Source: Xanthobacter autotrophicus (GTDB lineage Bacteria > Pseudomonadota > Alphaproteobacteria > Rhizobiales > Xanthobacteraceae). From it: a stretch of 64,000 bases of DNA. The stretch lies in NCBI RefSeq assembly GCF_043194295.1, contig NZ_JBAFVK010000001.1, one strand, 5' to 3'. The notes beneath the pieces were generated by a model, which was not told where the DNA came from, did no database searches, and worked only from the letters and a program-made list of their open reading frames with translations. Shown here one piece after another: positions 1 to 8,703 of this stretch. Position 1 is the stretch's first letter. Each line of letters begins with the position of its first letter. Position numbers and translations under genes: made by a program.

Positions 1-154
1 TGCGGCCCACCAGGACCCGGTGGCTGGGGGCGTTCTCACCGTTGGTCCGCAGGTCGGGGACGATGCGCACGCCCTTGGCCTGGACGCTGAGGGTGACGAT
101 CTCGCCGGTGAACTCGTTCGCGCCGGTCTTCTTGAAGGTGCCGATGGTGGCCAT
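1..154 (-). CDS. DUF736 family protein, 5' part only
   Basis: The gene runs off the left edge of the window, so only the first 51 codons are visible. The protein starts MATIGTFKKTGANEFTGEI and continues with a segment on secondary-modified sugar-phosphate-like spacing (VRIVPDLRTNGENAPSHRV), which is the signature of the DUF736 family. DUF736 proteins are about 100 residues long, have no known activity, and are typical of alphaproteobacterial ICEs and plasmids. The start ATG is preceded by GGGAGA at good spacing. It is the first gene of a minus-strand accessory block that includes ParB, toprim, DUF932 and DUF2493 proteins. The family call is from recognised sequence and the mobile-element association is family knowledge. 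Confidence 0.85.
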   Translation of the reverse strand, partial: MATIGTFKKTGANEFTGEIVTLSVQAKGVRIVPDLRTNGENAPSHRVLVGR

Positions 155-529
155 GGTAAATCTCCCGTCTTCCGTTTCCGAGCCCGCACCATTGCGGACT
201 CGATGGCGATCGGAAGGCCGGAGGCGACCGACGCCGCATCGCCTCGGGGTCCCCGTCGCGCTCGCGCGATGGGGTGAGAATTGCGACCGGAGCGCAGCGG
301 AGGATGGCGCGAGAGGGACTTTCTTGCCTCGCGAGGAATGACGGCTTCAGCCGGCAGGGGACGAAAGTCATGATGCGCCGTTGCGGCAGAGGCGGTCGAG
401 GCGCAGCCGTCCTTGGGCCAGATCCGCCCATTGGAGAGGCCGTTTGGAGCGGTCGACCGACGGATACCGAACGGGGATTATGGCGACCCGCCGCAACCTC
501 ACGGAAGACCGGCCTGATCCTCTTCGGCT
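155..529. other. 375-bp stretch without a convincing gene
   Basis: GC-rich spacer between the DUF736 gene and the membrane protein gene. Several overlapping open frames exist on both strands, but none has a recognisable family, a good ribosome binding site or plausible composition. The 5' part probably holds the promoter of the DUF736 gene. Confidence 0.4.
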
Positions 530-1033
530 TCACGTCCCCCGTTCCGGGCCGGCTCCGTGTGCTTCCGCAGCCAAGGTTACAACCGGCCAAGATCGCTCCC
601 ACCATGCACTGGTCCGCGACTGACCGCCAGGCGCTATGCTCGCGACCCGCAACAGCGTCGTGATGCCGATGGCAACAGCGCCGATGATCGAGAAGACGAT
701 CTGCCACGTCTCGGACGACATGGCGAGCTTCGCGATACCATGGGTGGCGTGATAGCCGGCGAAGACGGCGGGGGCGACGAAGACGAGCGCAACGAGGAAC
801 CGCGCCCACATCGGACGAACGATCACGAGCAGAACCTGGCCGATGCCGAGCGTGACGCCCCCGGCGATCAGGCCAAAGACGATCGCACCGAGCCAGCCCG
901 CTCCGGTATTGTATGCCCAAGTGCCGGCGCTGACGGCAGCGAAGAACGGCAGCACGAAGACGGCGAGCGTAAACAGCAGCCAGCAGAATAATACGATGGC
1001 GGCGAGACCGAGCGGGATGCCGAGGAAGATCAT
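530..1033 (-). CDS. Predicted four-helix membrane protein
   Basis: This 167-residue protein is strongly hydrophobic, with about four membrane segments (roughly residues 4-35, 44-70, 74-95 and 105-127), followed by a polar, possibly spurious tail of about 35 residues. It begins MIFLGIPLGLAAIVLFCWLL. I do not recognise a named family. It lies in the same orientation as the DUF736 and DUF2493 genes, and small membrane proteins of this kind are common in alphaproteobacterial integrative elements. The start has a GAGAC-type upstream sequence and no better alternative. The function is unknown. The real C-terminus could differ, because the tail is rich in Arg, Gly and Ala and reads like intergenic sequence. 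Confidence 0.6.
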   Translation of the reverse strand: MIFLGIPLGLAAIVLFCWLLFTLAVFVLPFFAAVSAGTWAYNTGAGWLGAIVFGLIAGGVTLGIGQVLLVIVRPMWARFLVALVFVAPAVFAGYHATHGIAKLAMSSETWQIVFSIIGAVAIGITTLLRVASIAPGGQSRTSAWWERSWPVVTLAAEAHGAGPERGT

Positions 1034-1170
1034 GGTGGTGTCTCCGTGAGGAAAGCTCTGACAGTTGCGCCTTCCACCACCACCGCGGCGCGATCACCAG
1101 CATAGCAAGGGAAGATGGATGCCGGAATCCCAGCAAGGGAGATACCCGGCACGTCATGCGTACACCTCCG

Positions 1171-1338
1171 CTATCTGGCGAAGGGGTCGATTTCCCGAAC
1201 GATCTGCGAGGCATCACCGTCGAATTCGTCGGCCGGTACGACCGACAGGCTGCCATCTCCGGCGCGGAAGATCACGATGACGACCATCAGGGTCTTGGCG
1301 AGGCTGAGGGCGAAAGCCTGTGCATCGTTGGAGGACAT
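1171..1338 (-). CDS. Small conserved-type island protein (55 aa)
   Basis: A 55-residue acidic protein beginning MSSNDAQAFALSLAKTLMVV and ending in a DPFAR tail. An upstream in-frame ATG would add 11 residues, but the internal ATG follows a GGAGCCGGACCCC stretch and looks the better start. It has an amphipathic N-terminal helix and a short beta-rich core; I do not know the family. It sits between the membrane protein and the DUF2493 gene on the same strand and may be part of the island's maintenance operon. The call rests on composition and position only. Confidence 0.45.
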   Translation of the reverse strand: MSSNDAQAFALSLAKTLMVVIVIFRAGDGSLSVVPADEFDGDASQIVREIDPFAR

Positions 1339-1722
1339 GGGGTCCGGCTCCTGCTCGAAGCGGAGGACCATCCCCCGCTGACAGGCGCCCGACGGGTCCG
1401 GCCGAGGGCCGCAATCACCGCGCAGGCGAAGCGGAGCGGCGGCACGCTATGCGTAGCCGACCCCTTGCGGGTTGATGGCGTCAAGCCCTCGGTCGGACCA
1501 AGGATCAGCGCTAAAAAAGCGGGGGTGGATCGTCGCTCGAAGATCGGCAGGTGCGGCCGTCTCCCTGCATAAGCAGGCTCTGGCGGCTTTGTTCAGCTAC
1601 ACGTCTGATGAGTACAGGTCCTGCTCGTCTGTCTGGTAAAAATCGATAACGGAGCCAGCACTTTCATGAGAAACGTTCAGGGCTCGTGAAATACGATTCC
1701 GAAGGTGGAGGAAGGGCAGCGC

Positions 1723-2643
1723 TCATGCGCCACCCACCCCGAAGCGGTAGACCGGGACGCCGAGCTTGCGGGCCTTGTCGGCGAGATTGTCCTGGATGCC
1801 CGTGCCGGGGAAGATGATGACCCCAATGGGCATGACCGAGAGCATCTGGTCGTTGCGCTTGAAGGGAGCCGCCTTGGCGTGCCGGGTCCAATCGGGCTTG
1901 AAGGCCACCTGCGGCACCTTACGGGCATCGGCCCAGCAGGCGGCGATCCTTTCGGCACCCTTCGGCGAACCGCCGTGCAGCAGCACCATGTCCGGGTGCT
2001 TGGCGTGGACCTGGTCGAGCTTGGTCCAGATCAGCTTGTGGTCCACCGTGTCGCCGCCGGAGAAGGCGATCTTGGGTCCGGCGGGCATCACCACCTCGGT
2101 CTCCGAACGCCTTCGGGCGGCGAGGAAATCGCGGCTGTCGATGAGGGCCGCAGTGAGGTGTCGATGGTTCACCATGGATCCGGTGCGCGGGCGCCAGGCT
2201 GAGCCGGTGTGGCGCTCGAAGGCATCGGCGGCTTCGTCGCGCATCAGCTCGAAGGCATCGCGGCGCTCCACGAGGCTCTGCCCCTCGGCGATGAGGCGTT
2301 CCAGTTCCACCGAGCGCACCTCGCTGCCGTCCTGCTCCTGCTGGCTGCGGCGCTGGCCCTGCTCATTGTCGTCGAGGGTACCGGAGATGCGGCCGGCGGC
2401 ACGGTGGAAGAGATGGACAGTCGACCACAGGAGATCGGATAGATCCGGCTCGAGGAGGGTATCCTGCAGCGTCGCGATCAGCGCATCGAAGATGTCTGCG
2501 ATGGCGCCGGTGATGCGGTCGGCCTCGGGAAGCGGCCGGGGATTAGGCTCGTCCTCGAAGGGACGATATCCGTAGAGCTGAAGTTCCTGCAGCAGGTGAT
2601 CGGTGGGAGAAGAGGCGTGGGGTTCGTCGTGCTCGGTGCTCAT
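1723..2643 (-). CDS. DUF2493 (SLOG/YspA-type) protein
   Basis: A 306-residue protein starting MSTEHDEPHASS. The N-terminal two thirds are alpha-helical and polar, with a Glu/Gln-rich stretch at about residues 105-130. The C-terminal third is a Rossmann-like domain with the pattern KIAFSGGDTVDHKLIW and, further on, LLHGGSPKGAERIAACWA, which marks DUF2493, a SLOG-superfamily domain proposed to bind nucleotide-derived ligands. DUF2493 proteins are frequent on alphaproteobacterial plasmids and ICEs next to ParB, toprim and DUF932 proteins, as here. The frame stays open upstream of this ATG to about 3036, but that extension is Arg/Pro-rich and unlike the family. The exact role is not known. Confidence 0.8.
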   Translation of the reverse strand: MSTEHDEPHASSPTDHLLQELQLYGYRPFEDEPNPRPLPEADRITGAIADIFDALIATLQDTLLEPDLSDLLWSTVHLFHRAAGRISGTLDDNEQGQRRSQQEQDGSEVRSVELERLIAEGQSLVERRDAFELMRDEAADAFERHTGSAWRPRTGSMVNHRHLTAALIDSRDFLAARRRSETEVVMPAGPKIAFSGGDTVDHKLIWTKLDQVHAKHPDMVLLHGGSPKGAERIAACWADARKVPQVAFKPDWTRHAKAAPFKRNDQMLSVMPIGVIIFPGTGIQDNLADKARKLGVPVYRFGVGGA

Positions 2644-2984
2644 GGGAGGCTCCGTCGGTTGGACCGCAGCCTTGCGGCCTTCATGGCGACGAAGCCGGCG
2701 GGCGGGTCGGACCTGCACCCCGCGGGAAGCGCGGGGCCGGAGCGTGAGCGGAGGATGGCGGAGGCCGGCGATTTTGTTTCGCGATGGAAAGGCGGTGGCA
2801 GGGGACCCGCGACGCCTGCGTCGTGGGGAAACACCGGCGCCGGAAAATCGTCGGCCGTAGCCATTGCCGGGACGGCGCGACTGCTGGCCGATCGCCCTCT
2901 GGAAGGCCTGGCTGCGGATCCTCTGTCGACGGTGTGAGCCTCTGAGCGTGGCGTTAGCGTATCCCCGCTCCCAGTTCCTCCAGG
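2644..2984. other. 341-bp spacer without a gene
   Basis: GC-rich sequence between the DUF2493 and toprim genes. I see no supported gene, no hairpin with a T tract and no clear promoter box. It presumably carries the ribosome binding site and perhaps a promoter for the DUF2493 gene. Confidence 0.4.
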
Positions 2985-4022
2985 TCACGGGCTCAACGCC
3001 ATGAAGCGGCTGACATCCTCGGGAGCAAGATGGCATCGGAGTCGCGCCCGCAAGGCGTCAACGCCAAAGGCGCGCAGATCCTCGTTGAAGTCGCCGAGCG
3101 TTGGCGAGAGCACGATGGCCTCGACCCTGGCGGAGTTCGCTCGTGCGGTTAAGCTGTCTCGTGCTGTGACGCCGGCAGGATCGTTGTCGCGGACGATGTA
3201 GAGCCGCCGCAAGCCAGGTGGGAAAGCGATGACGGCAAGGTGTGCGGCCGAGAGCGCCGCTGCCATGGGGAGGTTGGGCAGCGCCGTGCGCACGGAGAGG
3301 GTGGTCTCGATGCCCTCACTGGCGGCTAGAACGTCGTCAGGCCTACCGAAGCGAACGGCATGCTCCAGCAGGTGGCCCATGGCCCTTCGTGGCGTGGCGA
3401 TGCTCGCTTTGTCGGACCCATCGGGAGCGAGCCATGTCCGGTGGATGCCCGTGATCCGTCCCCTGAGATCGGTGACGGCGGCAATCATGGCCGGCAGGGG
3501 TTGAATGGGTTCGCGTGGATCCGGGCGGTAATAGCAGCGCGGGTGAAAGCGGAGACTTCCGGTTTCGTGCAGAGCCGTGATGCCGCGGTTCCGCAGATAC
3601 TTCTCCACGATTGTGCCCGGAATCGACTGTGCGGCGGCGAAGAGACGACGTGCCGAGGTGACAGTGTCACGTGAGGAACATTGCTTTCCGCCATGGGGAG
3701 CTTCCGCTTCTCGTGAGATTGGTGGAAGGCGCAGAAACATTTCGGCCTCTGCAGCCACTTCGGAGAAGTGGGACAGGCCCCGGCTTTCGCGGATCACGTC
3801 GAGGAGATCACCGTGCTCCCCCGTCGCTGCATCGGTCCATTTGCCGGCGGGGCCTTTCGCACTGTCTCGCAACCGCACGAACATGGAGCGGCCGGGCGAA
3901 TTGCGGACATCGCCCACCTGCCAATAGTGCCCCTGTCGCCGGCCGGCCGAGAGATAATGTCGGCAGATTGCCTCCGCCTGCCGCCCCAACTGCCGGGCGA
4001 GATCGTGCGCAGCATCCGTCAT
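2985..4022 (-). CDS. Toprim-domain, primase-like protein
   Basis: A 345-residue protein. The N-terminal 130 residues resemble the DNA-binding and zinc-finger-like part of plasmid primases. The C-terminal half is a toprim fold with a conserved glutamate in SEGIET (residues 236-241) and the metal-binding pair in YIVRDNDPAG (D279 and D281). Toprim domains bind Mg2+ and catalyse phosphotransfer in primases and topoisomerases; this DUF7146-like plasmid/ICE branch is thought to help element replication. It lies 90 bp downstream of the parB-like gene in the same orientation, which suggests one maintenance operon. No helicase domain is present. The toprim call is firm and the replication role is inferred. 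Confidence 0.85.
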   Translation of the reverse strand: MTDAAHDLARQLGRQAEAICRHYLSAGRRQGHYWQVGDVRNSPGRSMFVRLRDSAKGPAGKWTDAATGEHGDLLDVIRESRGLSHFSEVAAEAEMFLRLPPISREAEAPHGGKQCSSRDTVTSARRLFAAAQSIPGTIVEKYLRNRGITALHETGSLRFHPRCYYRPDPREPIQPLPAMIAAVTDLRGRITGIHRTWLAPDGSDKASIATPRRAMGHLLEHAVRFGRPDDVLAASEGIETTLSVRTALPNLPMAAALSAAHLAVIAFPPGLRRLYIVRDNDPAGVTARDSLTARANSARVEAIVLSPTLGDFNEDLRAFGVDALRARLRCHLAPEDVSRFMALSP

Positions 4023-4112
4023 GGGAACGCTCCAAGAGAAAGGCCCGCCGTCCGGGCCACGCGACAGGGGGAGCGCGAGGCGACGGGCGGCGGGCCAGGT
4101 TGCCCGGGAGGA

Positions 4113-6176
4113 TTATTCGGCAGCGATCGAGGAGGAGATCGCTTCGGGCTCCTCAGTGTCGGCGAGGTCCTCGCTGTCGGCCATGGCCGTTTCGCCGTCA
4201 GTCTCCGCCGTCTCTTCGCCGGCGGTGTTGGAGGGCTGGGTCCGCAGCGGTTCCGGGAGCCAGCCGCTGTCGGCGAGGAGGGTTTCAGCCTCCCGCGCCA
4301 TGTCGCCCTTCTTGAGGTGGGCGATCCGCTCGGCTGCACGTTCCCCCTTCGCCTCGGTCACCGCCTGCAGGATGCGGGCCTTGGTGACCCTGCCGAGGAA
4401 GGTGTCCACCGTGGGCTTCCATCCGGCCGCCGCCATGTCGAGCCCTACCGCCTGCGCCAACCGGTCGGCATGGGCGAAGGCGCGGGGACGGCGGTTCCAG
4501 GCCTCATGCACCACATTGACCGAGAGACTCACCACATGGGCGAACAGTGCAGCCTGGCTGTCACGGTCCCACCCGCTCAAGGTGTCCCAGAGCAAGCCCG
4601 ACTCCTTGGGGAGTGCCTTGGCCCAGCTCTCATGCCGGACACGGATAGCCTCAGCCGAGACGCTATCGTTGAGGTCCGGCGCCTGGGCATTGAACGAAAC
4701 ACTCTTGAGATCGAGCTCAAGGCAGCTGTCCGAGCCGTAGGCGTAGAAGGCCTTCAGCGTCAGGGCATGGACCGCGGCGAGGAAGGCGACATCGGGCTGT
4801 TCGCCCAGAACATGGCGCAGGCCGAGGGTGCGGTGGGTGGTCAGCTCGGTGAGCAGCCGGTCGGAGATGGGGGTGAGGCCGTCTTCTTCCTCGGGCTCAG
4901 CACGAGCAGCGGACGATGCTGCCTCCTCGCGAGGTCCCGAAGGCGCATATGTGTCACCATCGGTCTCGATGGAAGGGTCATGGTCCTCTTCGACCGGCAC
5001 CTCGTCCTCCGGGCGGACAAAACCCCGTTCCACCCGCAGCTTTCCATGCAGTGCGATGCTGACGAAGGCTCCGGCCCGGACAATCTCCGCTGGATCGAAC
5101 ACGAGGGGCCGCGTCTCGAAGGCCTCCAGCATCGCCTCGAGTTCCCCGAGCCGCGCGTCGACCCCTTCGGGAAGCTCGTCGGCATCGGCGTGCTCTTCGG
5201 AGAGGCGATCGTACTCCGCCTGGGCGACCTCCCGCGCAGCTTCCTCCTCTTCGGTCAGCGGCGTGGGTTCGCCCCGCAGCTGGCGCAGGCCGTAGGTGTG
5301 GCCATAGGCGAAGTCCGGCGCCACCTCGATCCACTTCCAGCCTTCGCTCCGGATCATGTCGGCCTCGACGGCGAGCTTCTCCGCCACCATCCGGTCGACG
5401 AGGGGCACATCCTGCAGCCAGCCACCGTCATCACCCTGGAACAGGTCGCGCAACACGGTGCCGCCGACCGTCTCATAGGCCTCGATGCCGATGAACTGGA
5501 CTCGCTTGTCGGATGCCCGGACTGCGCCTTCGGTCAGCATGCGTCGGATGGCATAGGGCTGCTTGTCGTAGGTCTGGGCGAGACGCTCCAGCACCTGCTC
5601 CTGCCGCTCATGGTCACCGGAGACGGTGAAGGCCATGAGCTGATCGAGAGTGAGGCCGTCCTCGGCGTACACATCGAGGAGCTTCGGCGAGACGGAGGCG
5701 AGCTTCAACCGCTGCTTCACCACGGCGACCGAGACGAAGAAGGCGGCCGCGATCTCCTCCTCGGACTGGCCCTTCTCCCGCAGAGCGAGGAAGGCGCGGA
5801 ACTGATCGAGGGGATGCAGCGGTGCGCGCTGGACATTCTCTGCGAGCGAATCCTCCTCGGCGATACCGCCTTCGCGCACGATGCAGGGCACGGGCGCAGT
5901 CTTGGCGAGGCGCTTGCGCTTCACCAGCAGCTCCAGCGCCCGATAGCGCCGCCCGCCGGCTGGGATCTCATACATGCCGGTTTCGACGCCATCGGCGTCA
6001 ATAACAGCGCGAACGTTGAGGCCCTGGAGCAGGCCGCGCCGGGCAATATCCTCGGCGAGTTCCTCGATGGAGACACCGGCCTTCACCCGGCGGACGTTGG
6101 ACTGGCTGAGCACCAGCTTGTTGAAGGGGATATCGCGGGACGAGGAGAGGGTGATCTTCTGAACGGCCGTGGCCAT
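4113..6176 (-). CDS. ParB/RepB/Spo0J-type partition protein
   Basis: A 687-residue protein with an N-terminal ParB/sulfiredoxin-like domain (about residues 10-115). This carries PAGGRRYRALELL at 72-84, the CTP/arginine motif region, and LAENVQRAPLHPLDQ at 111-125. A helix-turn-helix follows at about 139-160 (EEEIAAAFFVSVAVVKQRL). The long C-terminal part is acidic and helical with low-complexity Glu/Asp tracts near residues 410-430 and at the C-terminus. ParB proteins bind centromere-like sites and segregate plasmids or ICEs with a ParA ATPase; no parA is visible here, so it may act alone or with a partner outside the window. It is about twice the usual ParB length, as in the ICE-borne subfamily. 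Its start and leader resemble those of the DUF932 gene. Confidence 0.88.
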   Translation of the reverse strand: MATAVQKITLSSSRDIPFNKLVLSQSNVRRVKAGVSIEELAEDIARRGLLQGLNVRAVIDADGVETGMYEIPAGGRRYRALELLVKRKRLAKTAPVPCIVREGGIAEEDSLAENVQRAPLHPLDQFRAFLALREKGQSEEEIAAAFFVSVAVVKQRLKLASVSPKLLDVYAEDGLTLDQLMAFTVSGDHERQEQVLERLAQTYDKQPYAIRRMLTEGAVRASDKRVQFIGIEAYETVGGTVLRDLFQGDDGGWLQDVPLVDRMVAEKLAVEADMIRSEGWKWIEVAPDFAYGHTYGLRQLRGEPTPLTEEEEAAREVAQAEYDRLSEEHADADELPEGVDARLGELEAMLEAFETRPLVFDPAEIVRAGAFVSIALHGKLRVERGFVRPEDEVPVEEDHDPSIETDGDTYAPSGPREEAASSAARAEPEEEDGLTPISDRLLTELTTHRTLGLRHVLGEQPDVAFLAAVHALTLKAFYAYGSDSCLELDLKSVSFNAQAPDLNDSVSAEAIRVRHESWAKALPKESGLLWDTLSGWDRDSQAALFAHVVSLSVNVVHEAWNRRPRAFAHADRLAQAVGLDMAAAGWKPTVDTFLGRVTKARILQAVTEAKGERAAERIAHLKKGDMAREAETLLADSGWLPEPLRTQPSNTAGEETAETDGETAMADSEDLADTEEPEAISSSIAAE

Positions 6177-6240
6177 GGGATATTTCTCCGCGACGGGCGG
6201 CCGGAGATCCTCTCTCTGGCCTCCAACACGTCACGAAGCA
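6174..6240 (-). promoter_or_regulatory. Leader shared with the DUF932 gene
   Basis: The 65 bp around and upstream of the parB-like start align with the region upstream of the DUF932 start (7541-7606). Shared blocks read on the plus strand are CATGGGAT, TTCTCC, GACGGGCG, CCTCTCTC and CGTCACG in the same order and almost the same spacing. This suggests a duplicated or selected leader, possibly containing a common operator or RNA element. This is direct observation; the function is inference. Confidence 0.45.
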
Positions 6241-6349
6241 CGGCGCCGCCCTCTGCCTCTGAGGACGGCGCCGCAGAACCGACGATCCGGAAAGCCGGCA
6301 CCACACAAAGCCGGAGACACGGCGTTCCGCATCTCCGGCTTTGTGGATC

Positions 6350-7543
6350 TCAGGCGGCGCGGTCGAGGAGCTTCTTCGCCCGCGCCTCCAGATCGAGGCG
6401 GGCATCCTGGTGCGGCTTGTCCCGGGCCACAGCCGTGATGCCTTGGACGAAGTCGAAGATGCTCTCGGGCTTGCGGCCTTCTTCGGCGAGCACGGTCTCG
6501 ATCACTTTCTGCGTCTCGGCCTTGGAGAACCCCTTGCGGCGCAGGAACTCTGTACGGTCCTCGTCGGTGCGCGCCACGATGCGCTCGCGGGCCGCCTTGA
6601 TGCCGTTGACGAAGGGCATGGGGGAGGAGTTGGCGAAGCGCTCCAGAGCTGGCGCCGCCTGATGGGCGAAGCGCGAGGCGGCATACTTCGAGTGGCGAAT
6701 GGTGATCTCCTCGAAATCCTCCACACCCCAGAGGTTGCGGTTCTGGCAGACCGCCCGCAGATAGAAGCTGGCGATCCCCAGCGTCTTGGCGCCCACCTCC
6801 GAGTTCCAGCAATAGAAGCCGCGGAAGAACAGGTCAGGCGAGTCGTCCGGCAACCGCCCGGCCTCGATGGGGTTGAGATCGTCCACCAGGAATAGGAAGA
6901 CGTCCCGGTCCGAGGCATAGAGGGTGGTGGTATCCTTGGTGATGTCGACGCGGGGATTGTAGATGCCGGTCGACCAGTCGAGCACGCCGGGCACCTTCCA
7001 GCGGGTGTCGCCGGCGCCATTACCAGCAATGCGACGCACCGCATCCACAAGCTCATGGTCGTATATGCGGCCATAGTCGGGCCCGGTCACGGCCCGCAGC
7101 TCGACGCGGCCATCCTCCACCTCCAGCGTCTTCACCTGCTCGGCGCGGTGCGTCAGCAGGCCGTGCTGCAGGTTGATGCCGGCGAGCGGCGCAGGAAGCT
7201 GGCGCAGATAGGACGCCGGGGCCCCGATCAGGCTCGCAAGCTGGCTGAAGCTCCAGTGCGTCGGGGCAACAGGTGCCTCCCTGCCAGGCAGCGCGAGCGT
7301 CAGCCGGTCCGGCACCTCTCGGCTCGCTTCGACGCGAATAGCCGCGCTCTCCACAGTGCGCGTCCGGCTCCGGTCGGACCGGCCGCGCACCGCGCCATAC
7401 AGCTCAGACAGGGACAGATAGCGCTCGTCCACCGGCCGGGAGAACCACTCCGACGACACGCGGCCGACGCGCTCGCCGCGATTGACATCCACCTTATACC
7501 CGCCGCTCGGATCACCGCGGGCGTCCAGAACCTGTTCGTTCAT
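6350..7543 (-). CDS. DUF932 family protein
   Basis: A 397-residue protein. The central part (about 170-330) holds the DUF932 core, with motifs VDITKDTTTLYASDRDVFLF and GFYCWNSEVGAKTLGIASFY. DUF932 proteins occur on plasmids, phages and ICEs and have no proven activity. I chose the ATG at 7543 rather than the one at 7558 because the parB-like gene has the same GGAGA-N6-CCC-ATG arrangement at the aligned position. The gene is the most upstream member of the minus-strand island block and lies about 100 bp from the left end of the metal-resistance transposon, which was therefore inserted in or near its promoter region. Confidence 0.85.
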   Translation of the reverse strand: MNEQVLDARGDPSGGYKVDVNRGERVGRVSSEWFSRPVDERYLSLSELYGAVRGRSDRSRTRTVESAAIRVEASREVPDRLTLALPGREAPVAPTHWSFSQLASLIGAPASYLRQLPAPLAGINLQHGLLTHRAEQVKTLEVEDGRVELRAVTGPDYGRIYDHELVDAVRRIAGNGAGDTRWKVPGVLDWSTGIYNPRVDITKDTTTLYASDRDVFLFLVDDLNPIEAGRLPDDSPDLFFRGFYCWNSEVGAKTLGIASFYLRAVCQNRNLWGVEDFEEITIRHSKYAASRFAHQAAPALERFANSSPMPFVNGIKAARERIVARTDEDRTEFLRRKGFSKAETQKVIETVLAEEGRKPESIFDFVQGITAVARDKPHQDARLDLEARAKKLLDRAA

Positions 7544-7606
7544 GGGATCGTTCTCCATGACGGGCGCCGGCAGCCTCTCTCCCGGCAGTCAACCCGTCAC
7601 GGAAAA
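7541..7606 (-). promoter_or_regulatory. Leader shared with the parB-like gene
   Basis: Counterpart of the 6174-6240 leader, with the same ordered blocks CATGGGAT, TTCTCC, GACGGGCG, CCTCTCTC and CGTCACG on the plus strand. It sits between the DUF932 start and the transposon end at 7644. Confidence 0.45.
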
Positions 7607-7643
7607 CCGGTCCACCCTCTCACTCTTGAGGGGCGTTGCGGGG

Positions 7644-7663
7644 CAGGCTGTGCGAAAACCCAA
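7644..7663. repeat. Left terminal inverted repeat of the metal transposon
   Basis: Reads CAGGCTGTGCGAAAACCCAA. It matches the inverted right end at 16362-16381 except at positions 11 and 17, and is preceded by GGGG. Confidence 0.6.
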
Positions 7664-7671
7664 ACGGATTA

Positions 7672-8485
7672 GGGCCTGTGGGGATTCATCGCGAATTGAT
7701 GACGGCAGCGGCGAGGTAGATCATTGCAGAGAAGCTCTGATCAGTTTTGTCGGCGCGCATGGCGATGCGCTTGAACTCCTTGAGTTTGCAGAAGAAGTTC
7801 TCGATGAGGTGACGCCATTTGTAGAGTTCGCGGTCGAGCGGCCGCGGCTTGGCGCGCCGTGAATGCTGCGAGATGACCATCTTGGCACCGCGTGCGTCAA
7901 GATCGGCGATGATGGCGTTGCTGTCGAAAGCCTTGTCGGCGATCAGGCCGCCGAACTCGATCCCGCCGAGCAGCGGCTCGACGCCGACGGTATCGAACCG
8001 GTGTCCCGGCAGCAGCTCGAAGCGCACAAGGTTGCCGAGCGCATCGGTCAGCGCGAGGATCTTGGTCGTCATGCCGCCCTTGGAGCGTCCTATGGCCTGG
8101 CTCTGAGACCCCCTTTTGCGCCCTGTCCGTGACGGTGGACCTTGACGATCGTTGCATCCACCATGGCGTACTCCATGTCGGGCTCGTCCGAGCAGGCCTC
8201 GAAAAGCCTCACGAAAACATCGGCTTTGCGCCAGTCGCTGTAGCGCCGGAACGCCGTGCTCCAGTTGCCGAACACAGCCGGCAGATCGCGCCACGGACTG
8301 CCGGTCCGCGCGATCCAGAGCACCGCCTCGATAAACCGACGATTGTCGCCGCCACTGCGCCCAGGGTCCGTCGGCTTGCCCAGACAATGCGGTTCCATCT
8401 TCGCCCATTGGGCGTCGCTCAGCACATATCGATCCATCAGAAGCGTGAATCACAATCCAAACGCTTTGTGAATCCCCACAGGCCC
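7672..8485 (-). mobile_element. IS5-family (IS427 group) insertion sequence
   Basis: A complete 814-bp element with perfect 17-bp terminal inverted repeats beginning GGGCCTGTGGGGATTCA, flanked on both sides by TA (7670-7671 and 8486-8487), the usual target of the IS427 group. It holds one transposase in two overlapping frames. It is inserted 9 bp inside the left repeat of the larger metal transposon, and so arrived after it. Confidence 0.93.
7686..8437 (-). CDS. IS427-group transposase (two frames, -1 frameshift)
   Basis: A DDE transposase encoded in two frames, as is normal for the IS427 group of IS5. The first frame (8437 down to 8090) starts MDRYVLSDAQWAKMEPHCLG and holds the first catalytic Asp in MVDATIVKVHRHGQGAKGG. 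The second frame ends at 7686 and holds IADKAFDSNAII with the second Asp and the YKWRHLIENFFCKLKEFKR signature with the catalytic Glu. Fusion would occur near the slippery run AAAAGGGGG on the minus strand (8109-8117). Both parts look full length and intact, so the element may be active. Confidence 0.92.
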
Positions 8486-8487
8486 TA

Positions 8488-8703
8488 GTTGGCTGGAGCA
8501 GGTGGCCAGACTTGAGGTCCGCATTACGGCCGGAAGCTTTGGACGGTCTTCGACGCCAGCCGGACCGCCGGGCGATTTAGGACGTGTGTCCGGGTGCGAA
8601 TGGCCAAACGCATGGCGATAGGAACGAGGCCGACGGCCATCATTCCTCGCCGTGAAGGCGGTCAGGAGGCTCACATCTAAGGAGGGGGTTCACAACTCGG
8701 CAC
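8488..8703. other. Spacer between IS427 and lspA
   Basis: About 215 bp of sequence with no supported gene, lying downstream of the minus-strand lspA. It belongs to the interior of the metal transposon. I see no clear terminator. Confidence 0.35.

Noticed and set aside
2644..3036. 131-residue N-terminal extension of the DUF2493 protein
   Set aside because: It is Arg/Pro-rich and unlike the family; the ATG at 2643 starts a normal N-terminus.
3768..6662. Very long plus-strand open frame (964 codons) opposite the parB-like gene
   Set aside because: It is antisense to a clear ParB family gene, has the Gly/Arg/Leu-rich composition of a GC-driven shadow, and matches no family.
8450..8674. 74-codon minus-strand frame between IS427 and lspA
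   Set aside because: It crosses the end of the insertion element and has no family or ribosome binding site.
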